Shown: positions 51,906 through 62,310 of the stretch, in pieces
Layout of the letters: each line of letters opens with the position of its first letter
How positions within the stretch are numbered: the first letter of the stretch is position 1
From: Meconema thalassinum
Taxonomy: Eukaryota; Arthropoda; Insecta; Orthoptera; Tettigoniidae
Direction: 5' to 3'
DNA length: 64,000 bases
Assembly: GCA_946902985.2 (NCBI GenBank)
Contig: OX336388.2
Coordinates: 1,702,737,978-1,702,801,977 of the forward strand
The notes under the pieces: generated by a model
The model's input: the letters and a program-made list of their open reading frames with translations, nothing else
What the model was told of the DNA's origin: nothing
Database searches by the model: none
Made by a program: the position numbers and the translations under genes

Positions 51906-52399
51906 CTAATAATTATAGTAATAGTTGCGACGGGCAACGCATTCCCACTTTTCCCAGTCAGCAACTAAGAATTCGGCATGCGATTGAACATATCACAGAG
52001 GCCATAGCACAGCACAGCACAGTGTATACCAAGCGTTTCGTCCAGCAGTGGGGTGGTTTTTAAGAGGGTCTAAGTTTCTACTCTCCACTCTGACCGACAA
52101 TCTATATCTGAAGTTATTCATACTGTCCTCCCCTTCAGTGCACACAATTCGCACGTTTCTTGGTTTTCTATTTTGTTCGCTGTTTGAGAATCTTATAATT
52201 TCCTTCATTAATATTTGTGAAAACTACTGCTTTACAGTCAACTTCATTCAATAATCTAGAGGCCTTCAGAAACAAACCGGAAAATTAACGCGTCAGCAAA
52301 CACTGAATTGTATCTACAGTACTATTTGATGCAGATGGTTCCCAACCGAGCTCCAATGGTTCATTGCCCGCCAGTGATACTATATCTACTACAGTAGTT

Positions 52400-52456
52400 A
52401 CCAAGTACACGGGTTAAATGTCGCAAGCCCCTAAATCAATTAACAACTACTGTAAC
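52400..52456 (+). mobile_element. SINE B tail fragment
   Basis: CCAAGTACACGGG, AATGTCGCAAGCCCCTAAATC and AATTAACAACTAC are the 3' hairpin and tail of family B only. Confidence 0.6.
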
Positions 52457-52913
52457 GACAAATAGGCCTATTATTAACTGTTGAGTAAGACTACGAATGA
52501 CCCCGCAGTCGGGAAGCCGAATCCTGCATTTCCTGCGGCGGCTTCGTCAAGACCCGGAGTCATTTCCAAGTCGTAGAAAAAGAGAGCAACTCATTTTATG
52601 TTTAACGGAACTGAGATGTTAAAGCGCATCATGAAATGGCTTGATTAACAAGGGTAAATATCTCTTCGCGTCCTGAAAAATAAGTGGTTTGCAGATCGAT
52701 GCTGTTCTTTGGAATAAACGGCGTAGAAATGTCCAATAATAATAAGTCACTACGCCAGCTGAAAACAAAATTGTATTTATAATCGACAATACTTCATATT
52801 AATTTTCTTCTAAATTAAGCAGACTTCAAATATTTGGTCTTTGGAAAATCTGCGTGGTTGCCTACATGCAATATATTAATTATTTCTCCATCGCCATGCA
52901 CACCACTGACGTT

Positions 52914-52959
52914 ACTTACTGTTGTTTTAAGGGGTGGAACAGCTACGCCATCTGCCCCT
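52914..52959 (-). mobile_element. Solo 3'-hairpin mini-retroposon (46 bp)
   Basis: Complement of GTTGTTTTAAGGGGTGGAAC, AGCTACGCCATCTGCCCCT. Flanks accactgacgtt (52902-52913) and accagtgagtt (52960-52970) match with one substitution and one indel. Confidence 0.55.
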
Positions 52960-53429
52960 ACCAGTGAGTTCCATGAGAGGAATTGGAAAAAAAGAAATTG
53001 AGTGGTTAATTTCCCTAGCTTAATTGTCATTTTTATCCTGGTTAATTAAACACTCAGTCCAGAAAAACACTGGAATGTTACCTTAGTTTCAGTCTTTGGA
53101 TACATTTCCCAACTCTAGTACCAATAGTAATAGGCCTATAGGTTTTCAATAAATCCCTTAATCAGAAATGATTTGCGCACGAACCCAAGTACCTTGGATT
53201 GTTGATCGTATTGAATGAACCAGCAATAATAATAATTATACTGCACCTAAACATAGGCTACAGATTATTCAAATGTTAGCATTGATTTCTCAATTCAGTA
53301 TACGAGAAGATGAACAATTTCGCATACATTTCTTCTATCTACGTTTGACAACAGAATCATCCCACCCTTTCGCAAGATATTTAGCCAGCATTGATAATTT
53401 TTCACATAGTGCGAAAGTTAACTACTAGG

Positions 53430-53476
53430 GGAAGATGACCTCGCTGTTCCGCCCCTTAAATCAATAATAACTAGAG
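53430..53476 (+). mobile_element. Solo 3'-hairpin mini-retroposon
   Basis: GGGGAAGATGACCTCGCTG, TTCCGCCCCTTAAATCAATAA, close to the hairpin consensus. TSD not clear. Confidence 0.55.
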
Positions 53477-53479
53477 AGT

Positions 53480-54160
53480 GAATTACTGTGTGGACGCTAC
53501 TTTACAATTTATTTTACTTACCTGCCTGCACTGCATACGATTCGTCTAGTTAGACAATATATTCATTTCAGACACTTTTACCTCTAAATATATCTAACGT
53601 AAGCTCGACGTGACGCACCAAACACACCAGGGCAGCCAAGGTCCTCGTGGCCTTGGCGAAATAAGGGAAGGGATGAGAAAGTTATTTGAACGATTGGTGC
53701 ATAAGCCGAATAAGCTAAATTTAGAACAATGAAATGTTCTCTCTGTCTTCCGGTATATTCTGAGAACAATACATAGCGAAGCCCCATCGCCTAAGTTGAC
53801 CACTTTGAGACAGTTGTTCTTTCCACAAGCGCTTTGTAGAGGAAAATATTGTCTACTTGACAGAATAAGTTTCTCAATCCTTGTAACATTGTTCACAGAC
53901 CGTTCATTGCATTCACTAAATGATTGCCAGTAGCAAATCCAAGTCACATAAAGGCAATAATAAATCAATGCCCGATCGGGCCCATTCTCCTAGGACGCCG
54001 CCCCCCCCCCCCCCCTGGGAGGGCGGGCCCCGGGGCACCAGCCCTGCCTGACCCCCCCCCCCCCCCCTCTCGTCGGGCCTGAACATAAGTCACTATACGT
54101 TTCACAATGAATCCCAACCTCTAAGTTTCTCAATTGAATTACAACATCAGTTCCATATTT
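53480..54160. other. Unassigned spacer with two C-runs
   Basis: C15 at about 54001-54015 and C16-17 at about 54052-54067 flank a GC-rich core. The minus-strand frame 53594-53968 (124 codons) is open, but I recognise no domain. Confidence 0.35.
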
Positions 54161-54655
54161 TGGTTGGTTGGTTCCTTAGTTTAGAGGCTGCGGCAACGCG
54201 GTCATGTAGCCCCGTGTACTTTGGGTGTGTGTAGAATCTGTCTGATAACCGGTGTTAATTGTGATGGCTGTATTAGTGTGTGTTATTTGTTTTAAGTCAA
54301 GTAAGGACTGCAGACAATAATTTCAAGTAGTTATTACTTTTGCTACCGTCCACGACACCTAGCTTGTGGATTTGGCTACTAGATGCCATCGCAGTCAGCA
54401 CCTGACGGCTAACGTTGGAACTAATAGAGCATTATCAATTCTAACCTACAAATTTTGACTTCACACAAGTGTAGTTATTTGAAGATTCTTTTCCATGCCA
54501 TAAATCTATGACATGGGATCGCCGGCTTTACTTCCCTTCCAAAGGAAGGCATACTGAGGGATTTTAACGCTCTTAAAAATCCGACGACTTCGGCCGGGTT
54601 TGAACCCGCGACCTTAGGCATAGAAGCTCAGCATGCTACCAACTACACCACTTGC
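54160..54655 (-). mobile_element. SINE family A1, near full length
   Basis: (CCAA)n tail at the left (TTGGTTGGTTGGTTCC), hairpin complement AGGCTGCGGCAACGCGGTCATGTAGCC, body, and head ending CTACCAACTACACCACTTG. TSD not clear. Confidence 0.82.
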
Positions 54656-54670
54656 AACTTCATTGATATC

Positions 54671-54718
54671 GTATCTGCTGAAGAAGGTTATAATATAACC
54701 GAAACCGGTACAGCGTAC
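54671..54718 (+). ncRNA. Hammerhead-like motif 6
   Basis: CTGAAGA (54678-54684) has the variable core position 7 changed. Stem II GGTTAT/ATAACC (54686-54691 with 54695-54700) is perfect. GAAAC (54701-54705) leads to a minimal stem III and the triplet GUA (54708-54710). Stem I GTATCTG pairs with CAGCGTAC if one C is bulged, giving seven pairs including one G-U. No PLE coding sequence is next to it; it abuts a SINE A1 head. Confidence 0.62.
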
Positions 54719-54838
54719 CCAAATAATGGATGTTATTCACTTAAGATATCGTTTGCTATCACAATTAAACTCTGTCAATAAGGATTTGGGCAAACATGGT
54801 CCTTTTCATGTCATTTCGTACTTTTATTATTATTAGAC

Positions 54839-54839
<1 letters not shown>

Positions 54840-54875
<36 letters not shown>
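54840..54875. repeat. (ATT)n microsatellite
   Basis: About 12 ATT units. Confidence 0.9.
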
Positions 54876-54944
54876 GATCTATGCAATTATGCATTCTAAG
54901 TCGCATGATTATGGGACCAGGTAGTCTCCAGACTCAAGAGTCAA

Positions 54945-55178
54945 GTGGCGCCCGTGGCCTTCATTTAGTTACCGTTCTGACATTCGTCCTGGAGTAGAGT
55001 GGGAAACCACGGAAATCTACTCTAGGATGGCTGAGGTCGGAACCGAACCCACCTCTTCTCAGTTCTACCTCACGAACCCTCAGACCAGAATTACATTTCT
55101 TGGCAGAGCCAGGAATCAAACCCGGACCTCAGGGATGACAGTCAATAATGCTTGTCACTACGCCATTAAGTGGATTGG
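54945..55178 (-). mobile_element. SINE family B, 5' two-thirds
   Basis: GGCGCCCGTGGCCTTCATTTAG, CTGGAGTAGAGTGGG, GGATGGCTGAGGTCGG, CAGAATTACATTTCTTGGCAG and the head complement up to CACTACGCCATTAAGTGG. The tail half is missing. Confidence 0.78.
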
Positions 55179-55272
55179 CTTGTTGGGGATTAGTGTTCAA
55201 AGACGAAGGTAAAGGTCATACTTGGAGACATTGTTGTAAAGAATCACAATGTATACTTTTTATTTTATTGCT

Positions 55273-55681
55273 AGCTTGCCACGGTGGGTGAGTGGATATC
55301 GTGTCGGTCTACTAACCCCAAGATTGCAGGTTCGCTCCTGGCCGTGGTAAGTGATTTTTGAAAGGCGGCAAAAATACGATACGCATGTCATACGTTGTTG
55401 GCATGTTAAAGAACCCATTTGAATTCAGTTGGCCGAGTTCATAATGGCAAAATTAATCTCGGGAGTTTCCGCCAACACAAAGTTCCTCATTTCTCTACTA
55501 GAAAGCGCTATAGTGTTCAAGGAGCTTAGATATCTAATATCTAACCTCCTTGACTTTCATAGTCAAGGAACAACGAAATTCGGCATGCAAGCTAGCCTCT
55601 GGGTGTCAAATAACAAAGCTTGCACCCAGCATCCGAGGCAATACGATATTATTATTATTATTATATTATTAATATTATTAT
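55273..55681 (+). mobile_element. SINE family C, full length with TSD
   Basis: Head TTGCCACGGTGGGTGAGTGG, B box GGTTCGCTCCTGGCCGTGG, body, (ATT)n tail. TSD tattttattgct at 55261-55272 and 55682-55693 (12 bp, perfect). Confidence 0.9.
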
Positions 55682-55754
55682 TATTTTATTGCTTATGACA
55701 AACTGTTCACAAATTGCTAAACCGTGCATTGTTATATTATAGTATTGAACCGGT

Positions 55755-56095
55755 AAGTTAGTTTTAAGGGGCGGAACAGAGAGGTCATCTGCCTCTCGTA
55801 ACACAAGTAAAATATAAGAGAAAAGAAGAGGTCTGACCCCTCGAAGAATGAGGTATCAGGAAAGATGACACAAGGGCCAATTAAGGCGAGAAAATGAAAG
55901 ACATCCTAGGTCTCGGATACCCTATTACCGTAGGGGTCAGAAGAGAACAAGAGTTGACCAAGGGAGGTCGACAGGAATTATAACAGAGAGGAGCCCGGTA
56001 TAAGTAAGTGGAAGCAATGCCGGACTCAGCTGGGGTCCCGTGGTCGCCAACCCACGCCCCACTAGTTGTGAGCCCCGGGGGGATTGAACCTGTAA
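55755..56095 (-). mobile_element. SINE family D with 3' hairpin
   Basis: Minus orientation: begins GGTTCAATCCCCCCGGGG, contains GGCGACCACGGGACC and GTCAACTCTTGTTCTC. It ends GGCAGATGACCTCTCTG, TTCCGCCCCTTAAAACTAAC at about 55755. This links the solo mini-retroposons to a longer parental SINE whose 3' end is the same hairpin. Confidence 0.65.
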
Positions 56096-56104
56096 TAAAA
56101 AAGT

Positions 56105-56600
56105 TCCTTCATTCATTTTAGGTGCTTGGAACATGTTGAGTTCCGCGTACTTGGGTGTGTCTTGAATTTGTTTGATAATCTGTGTTTCTGGGGTGACTAT
56201 AGTAATGTAAGGAAGGAAGTTTGTAGTTTTACGTGACCGTTAATATCGCGATCATGAGCCACGGAATTATTATCTTAAACGAATAATTACCTGCTACCAC
56301 GGGACCACAGGACATGGCATTTCACTTTGAAAATGTCACCTGCATTGACCGAGGAATCGAGCCCGGTCCGCAGTGGTGAGAGGCAAACAGCTTGACCGCT
56401 GCGCCACCACGCCCCGCCCCCTATAGTAATGTGTGTAGCTGTTGGGGATGGGGCAGGTGCCCCGGGAGTCGAAGAAAAGTGTCATATCTGGAAAGAGTCT
56501 GGATAACTCGACGAAGAATCACACTCAGCGTCGGGATTCAAACCTATTATCTCCGAAGTTCCAGCTCCCACGTGCTTTCGTGACAACTCGCTCTGCTTCG
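56105..56600 (-). mobile_element. SINE family E interrupted by SINE F
   Basis: Tail blocks (CATTTTAGGTGCTTGGAAC, GTGTACTTGGG-like, GATAATCTGTGTTTCTGGGG) lie left of 56208, and further family-E blocks (GTGTAGCTGTTGGGGATGG) right of 56432. The interruption is the SINE F at 56209-56420. Confidence 0.7.
56209..56420 (-). mobile_element. SINE family F, full length with TSD
   Basis: 212-bp unit with head GCGTGGTGGCGCAGCGGTC on the minus strand, B-box region CGGGCTCGATTCCTCGG and tail GGAAGTTTGTAGTTTTACG complement. Perfect 12-bp TSD ctatagtaatgt at 56197-56208 and 56421-56432. This defines the limits of the family. Confidence 0.9.
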
Positions 56601-56624
56601 CTGCGGAGGGAAAATTATATGATG

Positions 56625-56651
56625 TGAGGTGAGGTGAGGTGAGGTGAGGTG
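56625..56651. repeat. (GAGGT)n minisatellite
   Basis: Five to six GAGGT units. Confidence 0.85.
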
Positions 56652-56754
56652 GACATTTCTCTGAGGAGCCAGCGATGTTCTCACAAGAAACTGTTGACCA
56701 ATCCCGAATGTTGTGTGGATAAGTGATATTACTAGCTGTGTTGTTATTGTTGGT

Positions 56755-57397
56755 GGTGTTGATAATTCATTTTAAGAGCTTGGGACATCTTGGTTATCAG
56801 ACCCTTTTATTTGTGTGTGTGTTCAACTTGTCTGTTAACCTGTGTTTCTGTGGTGACTATACTAGTGTGTGTATATTGTATTATTCCCGTTTTCCAATGG
56901 GGTCGGGGATGAGATGTGATGGAAGTCTTTGTTCCTGACGCCAACCTCATGAGAGGAGTTAATGAGAGATGAAATGAATGATGGTGAATGAAACAGGGTA
57001 AGGATGTGGTAGGAAGCGACCGTGGCCTGTCAGAAGGTACCGTCCCAGCATTTACCTGGACTTGAAAATGGAGAAACCACGGAAAACAATTTCAAGGACA
57101 GCCGACGGTAGAGCTCGAACCCACGCGTCTACCGAGTCAGCAGACCGCTTGGCCCCATGACCTAACGCTGCGCTTTAGCGAGCGTAGCCACCACTGTCGG
57201 TTGTGTAACTAATAATATAACTGTCGGGAATGAGGTAGGGACTTGAAATAAGCTACTATCCTTGCATGTGCCTGAAGGGAGTGTGGAAAATCCGAGGGAA
57301 AGCCACATGCAGGATAGCCGCTGTTAGCATCCGGTTTCGAACCACCGACGGACTTGCTGCATTAGTGATTTAACGTGCAAGGCTACGCCACGGGGCA
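56755..57397 (-). mobile_element. SINE family E interrupted by SINE G
   Basis: Tail blocks at 56760-56875 (TGGGACATCTTGGTTATCAG, CTTGTCTGTTAACCTGTG) resume at about 57200 (GGGAATGAGGTAGGGACTTG, GCAGGATAGCCGCTGTTAGC) through to the head at 57397 (GGCTACGCCACGGGGC). The inserted piece is SINE G. Confidence 0.75.
56882..57195 (-). mobile_element. SINE family G nested in family E
   Basis: TTCCCGTTTTCCAATGGGGTC, CTGACGCCAACCTCATGAG, GAGTTAATGAGAGATGAAATG and the tRNA-like head complement GAGCTCGAACCCACGCGTC, GGCCCCATGACCTAACGC. The flanks share GTGTGTA at the left and TGTGTAA at the right, a probable short TSD. Confidence 0.75.
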
Positions 57398-57412
57398 ATG
57401 TTATGAGCGGAC

Positions 57413-57413
<1 letters not shown>

Positions 57414-57452
<39 letters not shown>

Positions 57453-57848
57453 CGGTAATAATAATAATAATAATAATATCGTATGGCCTCGGTGCCGGGT
57501 GCAAGCTTTGTTATTTGACGCCCAAAGGGCAGGTTGCATGCCGAATTTTGCTGTTCCTTGGAGCGCTATGAAAGTCAAGGAAGTTAGATATCTAAGCTCC
57601 TTGACACTATAGCGCTTTCTAGTAGAGAATGGAGGAACTTTTTGTGTTGGCGGAAAATTCCGAGATTATTTTTTCTATTATGAACACGGCCTACTGAATT
57701 CAAATGGGTTCTTTAACATGCCAACAACGTATGACATGCGTGTCGTGAATTTGTCGCCTTTCAAAAATCACTTACCACGGCCAGGAGCGAACTTGCAAGC
57801 TTGGGGTTGGTAGCCCGACAAGATAACCACTCACCAACTGTGGCAAGC
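57414..57848 (-). mobile_element. SINE family C with (AAT)n tail and TSD
   Basis: Tail (AAT)n 57414-57478, body as in other C copies, head ending TTGGTGAGTGG complement at 57845. Perfect 11-bp TSD atgagcggaca at 57403-57413 and 57849-57859. Confidence 0.9.
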
Positions 57849-57859
57849 ATGAGCGGACA

Positions 57860-58380
57860 GACTGGTCACGAAGAGGTTATGGGTACGATTTTCGGCTCCT
57901 GTAAAATATTTAGAATTGGTCTGTGAGATGAACGGTGTAGACTTAGGCTCATACCGAGAAGAAGTGGCATCAGCTCTGGTTTACTGCTGGTAACTTCAAT
58001 TTTATAGCACGGGTTCGGCTCGAGCTTCTTGATGAATAATGCAGCCGTCATAAACCCTGTGTCACATACAGTACACACCAGCTTACCGACCCCCTTGCAT
58101 TTTACTGCCTATTAAGATATCGCAATAATCTGGGAATAAAATAGAGACAATGTAACTGATATGGTTCACTCGCGAGATGTCATAAGTAGAGACCGGAGTT
58201 TTTGAAAATGCATTTTTGTGGGTTTATTGAATTTACTGCATATTCCAAACCTAACAGCATATTTCAGCATATACAAATGAAATTAAGTATAATTTAAAAC
58301 ATCTCGATCAAAATTGGTTTCGCTTGCGTGTTGGACATCCCTTGTAAGCAACTTTCTGAGTAACAGATAATGAGATAATA
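57860..58380. other. Unassigned spacer
   Basis: GAGGTTATGGGTACGATTTTCGG, then CTCC, could be another SINE B-box region, but no family match was found. Nothing else supported. Confidence 0.3.
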
Positions 58381-58387
58381 GTACATT

Positions 58388-59005
58388 ATGCAACGAGCCT
58401 ATAATGGCTATAATTAAGACACGAGTATTTCCATACGAGTGTCTTAATTACCATTATAGGCGATTTGCATACGACTGTTTATGTTCGACGATAATTATAA
58501 CTTTATTATATGTTTTAACATAAATATTCATAAATATCTGTTGAGAGTCAGCCACAAGAATTTTGTGATCGCAGAGCGAGCGTTGGGTGTTATATCTCTG
58601 ACTTTCAAGATCTCTGGACGACCGACGCATGCGCTCTGTGTGCTTGCAATGCCATATGCAGGCCATATGTTTACATCTGCCGCCCCTCAGTAATATTGTC
58701 ACTGGAGTTGTTCGAAGACAATGAATGCGCTGTGTAGAAATTATATTAAGGTACAGTGCTATTTGTTGTCTCATATTCGCCAGTTTATTTACGCGAACAT
58801 ATGGACGGTGCGTATTCCATGTCGGTAATTTATTATAGTTCGATGTTGTGTTTATGTCCGACATGTTGGATTTTGAGCGCACGCGTGAAGGTATCGTTAC
58901 TTAATTGGTCAATGAACGAGCTCTGATTGGCTGGAGAAACTGTATCATAATGAAAAAGAGTGTTATAATGACCATCATTATGATACAGTTTTCTGACACA
59001 TAATA
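58388..59005. repeat. Foldback (ACGAGTGTCTTA) family, complete-looking unit
   Basis: Runs from TAGTACATTATGCAACGAGCC to GATACAGTTTTCTGACACATAATA. Contains the GACACGAGTATTTCCATACGAGTGTC palindrome (26-bp foldback, named here by its ends GACACGAGT and ACTCGTGTC complement), ATTGGTCAA and GAGCTCTGATTGG blocks as at 36.2-36.6 kb. No transposase. Confidence 0.7.
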
Positions 59006-59109
59006 GTGAGGGTCGAACATAACAGTATTTTATGCATTTTTCATTTTATCAGGAGAATTCCAATGAATTAAAACAAGTCATCACAAAACTTGAAGATGAT
59101 AGTGCATGT

Positions 59110-59365
59110 GTCCGTGAAAGAGGAGGGTTCGATTCCCACCTCAGCCATCCTAGAAGTGGTTTTCCGTAGTTCCCCCCATTTCTACTCCAGGCAAATGCTA
59201 GGATACGGCGCCTCCTTTCCAATCCTTCCCCAATTTACATAATATACACACACGATTACAGCCATCACAATAACACAGGTTATCACACAAATCCTCCCCC
59301 ACACACACACACACAGATACACGAGGCTATATAACTCACAGCACCTAAAATAAGCAACAAAAAGA
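59110..59365 (+). mobile_element. SINE family B, head deleted
   Basis: Begins at GAGGGTTCGATTCCCACCTC and runs through ATTACAGCCATCACAATAAC to CACGAGGCTATATAACTC and GCACCTAAAATAAGCAAC, a decayed 3' hairpin. Confidence 0.75.
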
Positions 59366-59456
59366 AACAACTCTTTATTATTTATTCATACTCTTCAGGT
59401 TTTCGAAAATAGGAATTCATAATATTTTGTTTCCTTTTACTTGCATATTATGTAGC

Positions 59457-59506
59457 GTTAAGGGGCAGATGAGCTCACTGTTCCGCCACTTTAACAACAA
59501 TAACTG
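59457..59506 (+). mobile_element. Solo 3'-hairpin mini-retroposon (50 bp)
   Basis: GTTAAGGGGCAGATGAGCTC, CTGTTCCGCCACTTTAACAAC, AATAACTG. Flanks attatgtagc (59447-59456) and ataatatagc (59507-59516) match at 8 of 10. Confidence 0.58.
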
Positions 59507-59544
59507 ATAATATAGCACTAATATTTCAAAACTGCTTACTGAAA

Positions 59545-59730
59545 AGGACGGAAAACTGTAGTTTTACGTAACCGTTATTCTCGCGATCATGAGCCTCGGG
59601 AGCTAAATTGTTACGTGGAACAATCCGAACCACAGGTCGTGATATATCATTTCGAAAATCTGAAATGATTGGCCGGGAATCGAACCCCGCCTTGGTGAGA
59701 GCAAACAGCCACCACGGCCCCCCTCCCAAC
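59545..59730 (-). mobile_element. SINE family F
   Basis: TGTAGTTTTACGTAACCGTTA, ATCATGAGCC, ACCACAGGTCGTGATATATC and head complement GGGAATCGAACCCCGCC, CCACCACGGCC. Small deletions in the head. Confidence 0.75.
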
Positions 59731-60041
59731 CGATGTACTGTCCACAGTATTGATTTCATTGTGAGATTCAAACATTCATCACGGGTCATGAATCTCTAAA
59801 TTTATGATTGCTATAGATTTATATTCATGGATTCTGCCCCCTCCCCCCTCCTGCCCCCCTCCAAAAAAAATAGTACTCCTGGCTACGCACCTGTCTGGTT
59901 TGCATATGGATCACTCTGCGTCGACCTCTCCTGGTCGATTGAAGTTCATCTTACTGTAGATGTAATGGTGGGATCCAATATCCTGTACATGCAAGGTTTT
60001 TTTCATGGTCGGTAGGAGTTATCTCTATTCTCCAGGGCCAC

Positions 60042-60098
60042 CTTGTGGCGCAGTGGCTAGTATTCTTGGCTGTCACCCCTGAAGTCTAGGTTCTACTT
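60042..60098 (+). mobile_element. SINE family B head fragment
   Basis: GGCCACCTTGTGGCGCAGTGG and ATTCTTGGCTGTCACCCC, then cut off by the TA-flanked element starting at 60101. Confidence 0.75.
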
Positions 60099-60100
60099 TA

Positions 60101-60778
60101 GCTCATGTAGGTTTGGAATTTTTAATTTATATTTTAATATTTTTTTATCGCAGTTGGAACACAAAACGTGCCAATTTTAAGCGTGTTTCAACCATGCGTC
60201 ACATTTAAGAATTATTATCTCAAGAACCCGTCATCCCAGCGAATCTAAATTCTAACACAATGTTGTTGTTGTTTGAGTCTTCAGTCTTTAACTTTTTCTC
60301 GGCACGGGGTGTTTGGAAAATGTAGTTCTTGGTCGCGTTGTAATCCTTATAATTCAAAAGATTATGCTGTATGACTGTGAAATAAGTAAATTAATTCACT
60401 TATTTTATATCGGTTCGTATTTGTAGGGGAAAATAAGGCATGGTTCCGCAGCTAGCCGATACGGCGAAAGCTGTATAGAGTTGCTGAGATGGAGCCCATC
60501 ACGCGTCATGGCGCGCCTCACTCGGAGGTGATGGGCCCAAAATGATAACAACGTTGTTTCATGGACACAGAATATTTTGAAATTAATAAACCAGATATAA
60601 AACATTCCAATGTATTTTGTGTTAAAATTTGGATTCGCTGTGATGAGGGGTTTTTGAGATAATAATTCTTAAATGTGACGCATCGTTGGAACATGCTTCA
60701 AAACGGGCACTTTTTGTGTTCCAACTGCGATAAAAAAAGTATTAAAATATAAATTAAAAATTCCAAACCTACATGAGC
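60101..60778. mobile_element. Inverted-repeat DNA element with TA target (Tc1/mariner-like MITE)
   Basis: Arms of about 165 bp: GCTCATGTAGGTTTGGAATT from 60101 and its complement ending at 60778. They share TTTAATTTATATTTTAATA, ATCGCAGTTGGAACACAAAA and a region around TTAAGAATTATTATCTCAA. TA occurs at both ends (60099-60100 and 60779-60780). The 340-bp middle has no transposase. Family assignment rests on the TA target and is tentative. Confidence 0.7.
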
Positions 60779-61119
60779 TAACATAAAATAGAACGAAAAA
60801 AATTATGATGTCATTGAATTCAATGTAGGCCTATTGGTTACTTCACAAACAACCTTCAAACTCGAGTGCACATAATACTTTGGTCCACAGTAGTTTTCAG
60901 GTCAAATTATTAATTTATCTCACGTATAACGGGAGATATGATTTTTTTTAATGCTGCAACCTTTTTCGCTGACCCTGTATATTCTGAATTAACTATTTTG
61001 GCTTTCAAAAGATACTTTCAAATTATGCATAGTGCCCTATTCATTAATATTGTGGAAAGAGAAACATAGACTGTAATTGTTAATTGTATGTATTAATTCC
61101 ATATTGTAATGATATACGT

Positions 61120-61345
61120 TAATAATAATAATAATTATTATTATAATGACGACTAGAGGCCTACGGAGCGCGTCGTGATGAAGATGAAATCAATGATGAA
61201 AACGTCACAAACATCCGGTCCCCAAGCCACGAGAATTAACCATATGAAATTAAAGTCCCATGACCTGGTCGGCAATCGAACCGGGAGCCCTAAGCGGCCT
61301 ATTCATTTAGCCGCGAAGTCGGACATGGTATATTGTACTATGTCT
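61120..61345 (-). mobile_element. SINE family H
   Basis: (AAT)n patch at the left, then body and the tRNA-like head on the minus strand (CCGACTTCGCGGCTAAATG, B box CCGGTTCGATTGCCGACC). Only one copy in the window. Confidence 0.6.
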
Positions 61346-61379
61346 TGTTTAGGCAGTGCACCACTGTAGGAAGTACGAA

Positions 61380-62310
61380 ACTACGTCGTGGTGCAGTGGC
61401 TAGCATTCTTGGTACAATTAGGTTTGATTCCCGACTCGACCAAGAAATTTTAATTCTGGTCTAAGGGCTGGAACTGTCCCTCACTGAGGCAAAACTGAGG
61501 AAAGGAGGGTTCGATTCGCATCTCAGTCATCTTGGTTTTTCCGTGGTTTCCCTCTTCTACACCAGGCAAATGCCATGGCCACCTCCTTCCCAATCCTCAT
61601 CTAAATTACAAATACACACAATAATACAGCCATAACAATAACACAGATTATCAGACAAATTCTACATAGACACACAAGTACACGGAGCTACATGACCATT
61701 TATTTATTTATCGTATGATGAATGTATGTACATACTGTACTGTGTATACTATATAAATAATTTCTGGACAAATGTGCATCATCACAAGTTCGTATGATCT
61801 TACAACTCTAGGTCTAGTTATTTGACACATTCAACTGCTTCATCCGATGTAAGATGAATATCCATTATTGTTCCTTTGAAAGATTGAAAAGGACAGTCAG
61901 CAATAATATGATGGATTGACTGTGATAATGCACTGCAGTCGCAATTTGCAGAGCAAGCCTATTCCCATTTGTGCAGTAGATAGCCATATCTGCCTTGTCA
62001 GTTCGAATCCGGTTGACGATCCTCCACTGGCGCCTGGGGAGTTGGAATTCTTGTATCCGGTTAGAAGGGTTGTCAACTAAATGTTTATTTACCACTGAAG
62101 ACTACTCCCATTGGATTCTCCATGAGTACATGACCATGATGTCGCATAGCTTCAAAATCAATCAACAGTAACAACATCAATAATTACAAATGCACACACT
62201 ATTACAGCCATCACACTGACACAATTTATCAGATAGATTTCGCAGACATCCAAATACACGGGGCTACATGACCACGATGTCGCTAAAGCCTTAAATGAAT
62301 CAACAACAAT
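61380..62310 (+). mobile_element. SINE family B split by a LINE insertion
   Basis: Head TACGTCGTGGTGCAGTGGC at 61383, body, and tail up to GGAGCTACATGACCA (61698). It resumes at TACATGACCATGATGTCGC (62127) with CAATCAACAGTAAC. A further family-B tail (GGGGCTACATGACCACG, AAGCCTTAAATGAATCAAC) follows at 62150-62310, so two tails are present. Confidence 0.8.
61699..62126 (-). mobile_element. 5'-truncated LINE (Jockey/I-type C-terminus) with TSD
   Basis: The minus strand encodes QEFQLPRRQWRIVNRIRTDKADM, then in a shifted frame CDCSALSQSIHHIIADCPFQSF, the RNase H-distal C-x-C...H-H-I-x-x-x-C-P motif, and a stop. The 3' end is a CATACGATAAATAAATAAA tail at 61699. The TSD tacatgacca lies at 61689-61698 and 62127-62136. 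The tail matches that of SINE A2. Confidence 0.82.

Noticed and set aside
53594..53968. 124-codon minus-strand gene
   Set aside because: No recognisable domain, and it lies between C-runs in decayed repeat DNA; a protein search would be needed to revive it.
49586..54050. Large hAT element suggested by GCAGGGC at both places
   Set aside because: The supposed ends differ after seven bases and the 8-bp flanks do not match.
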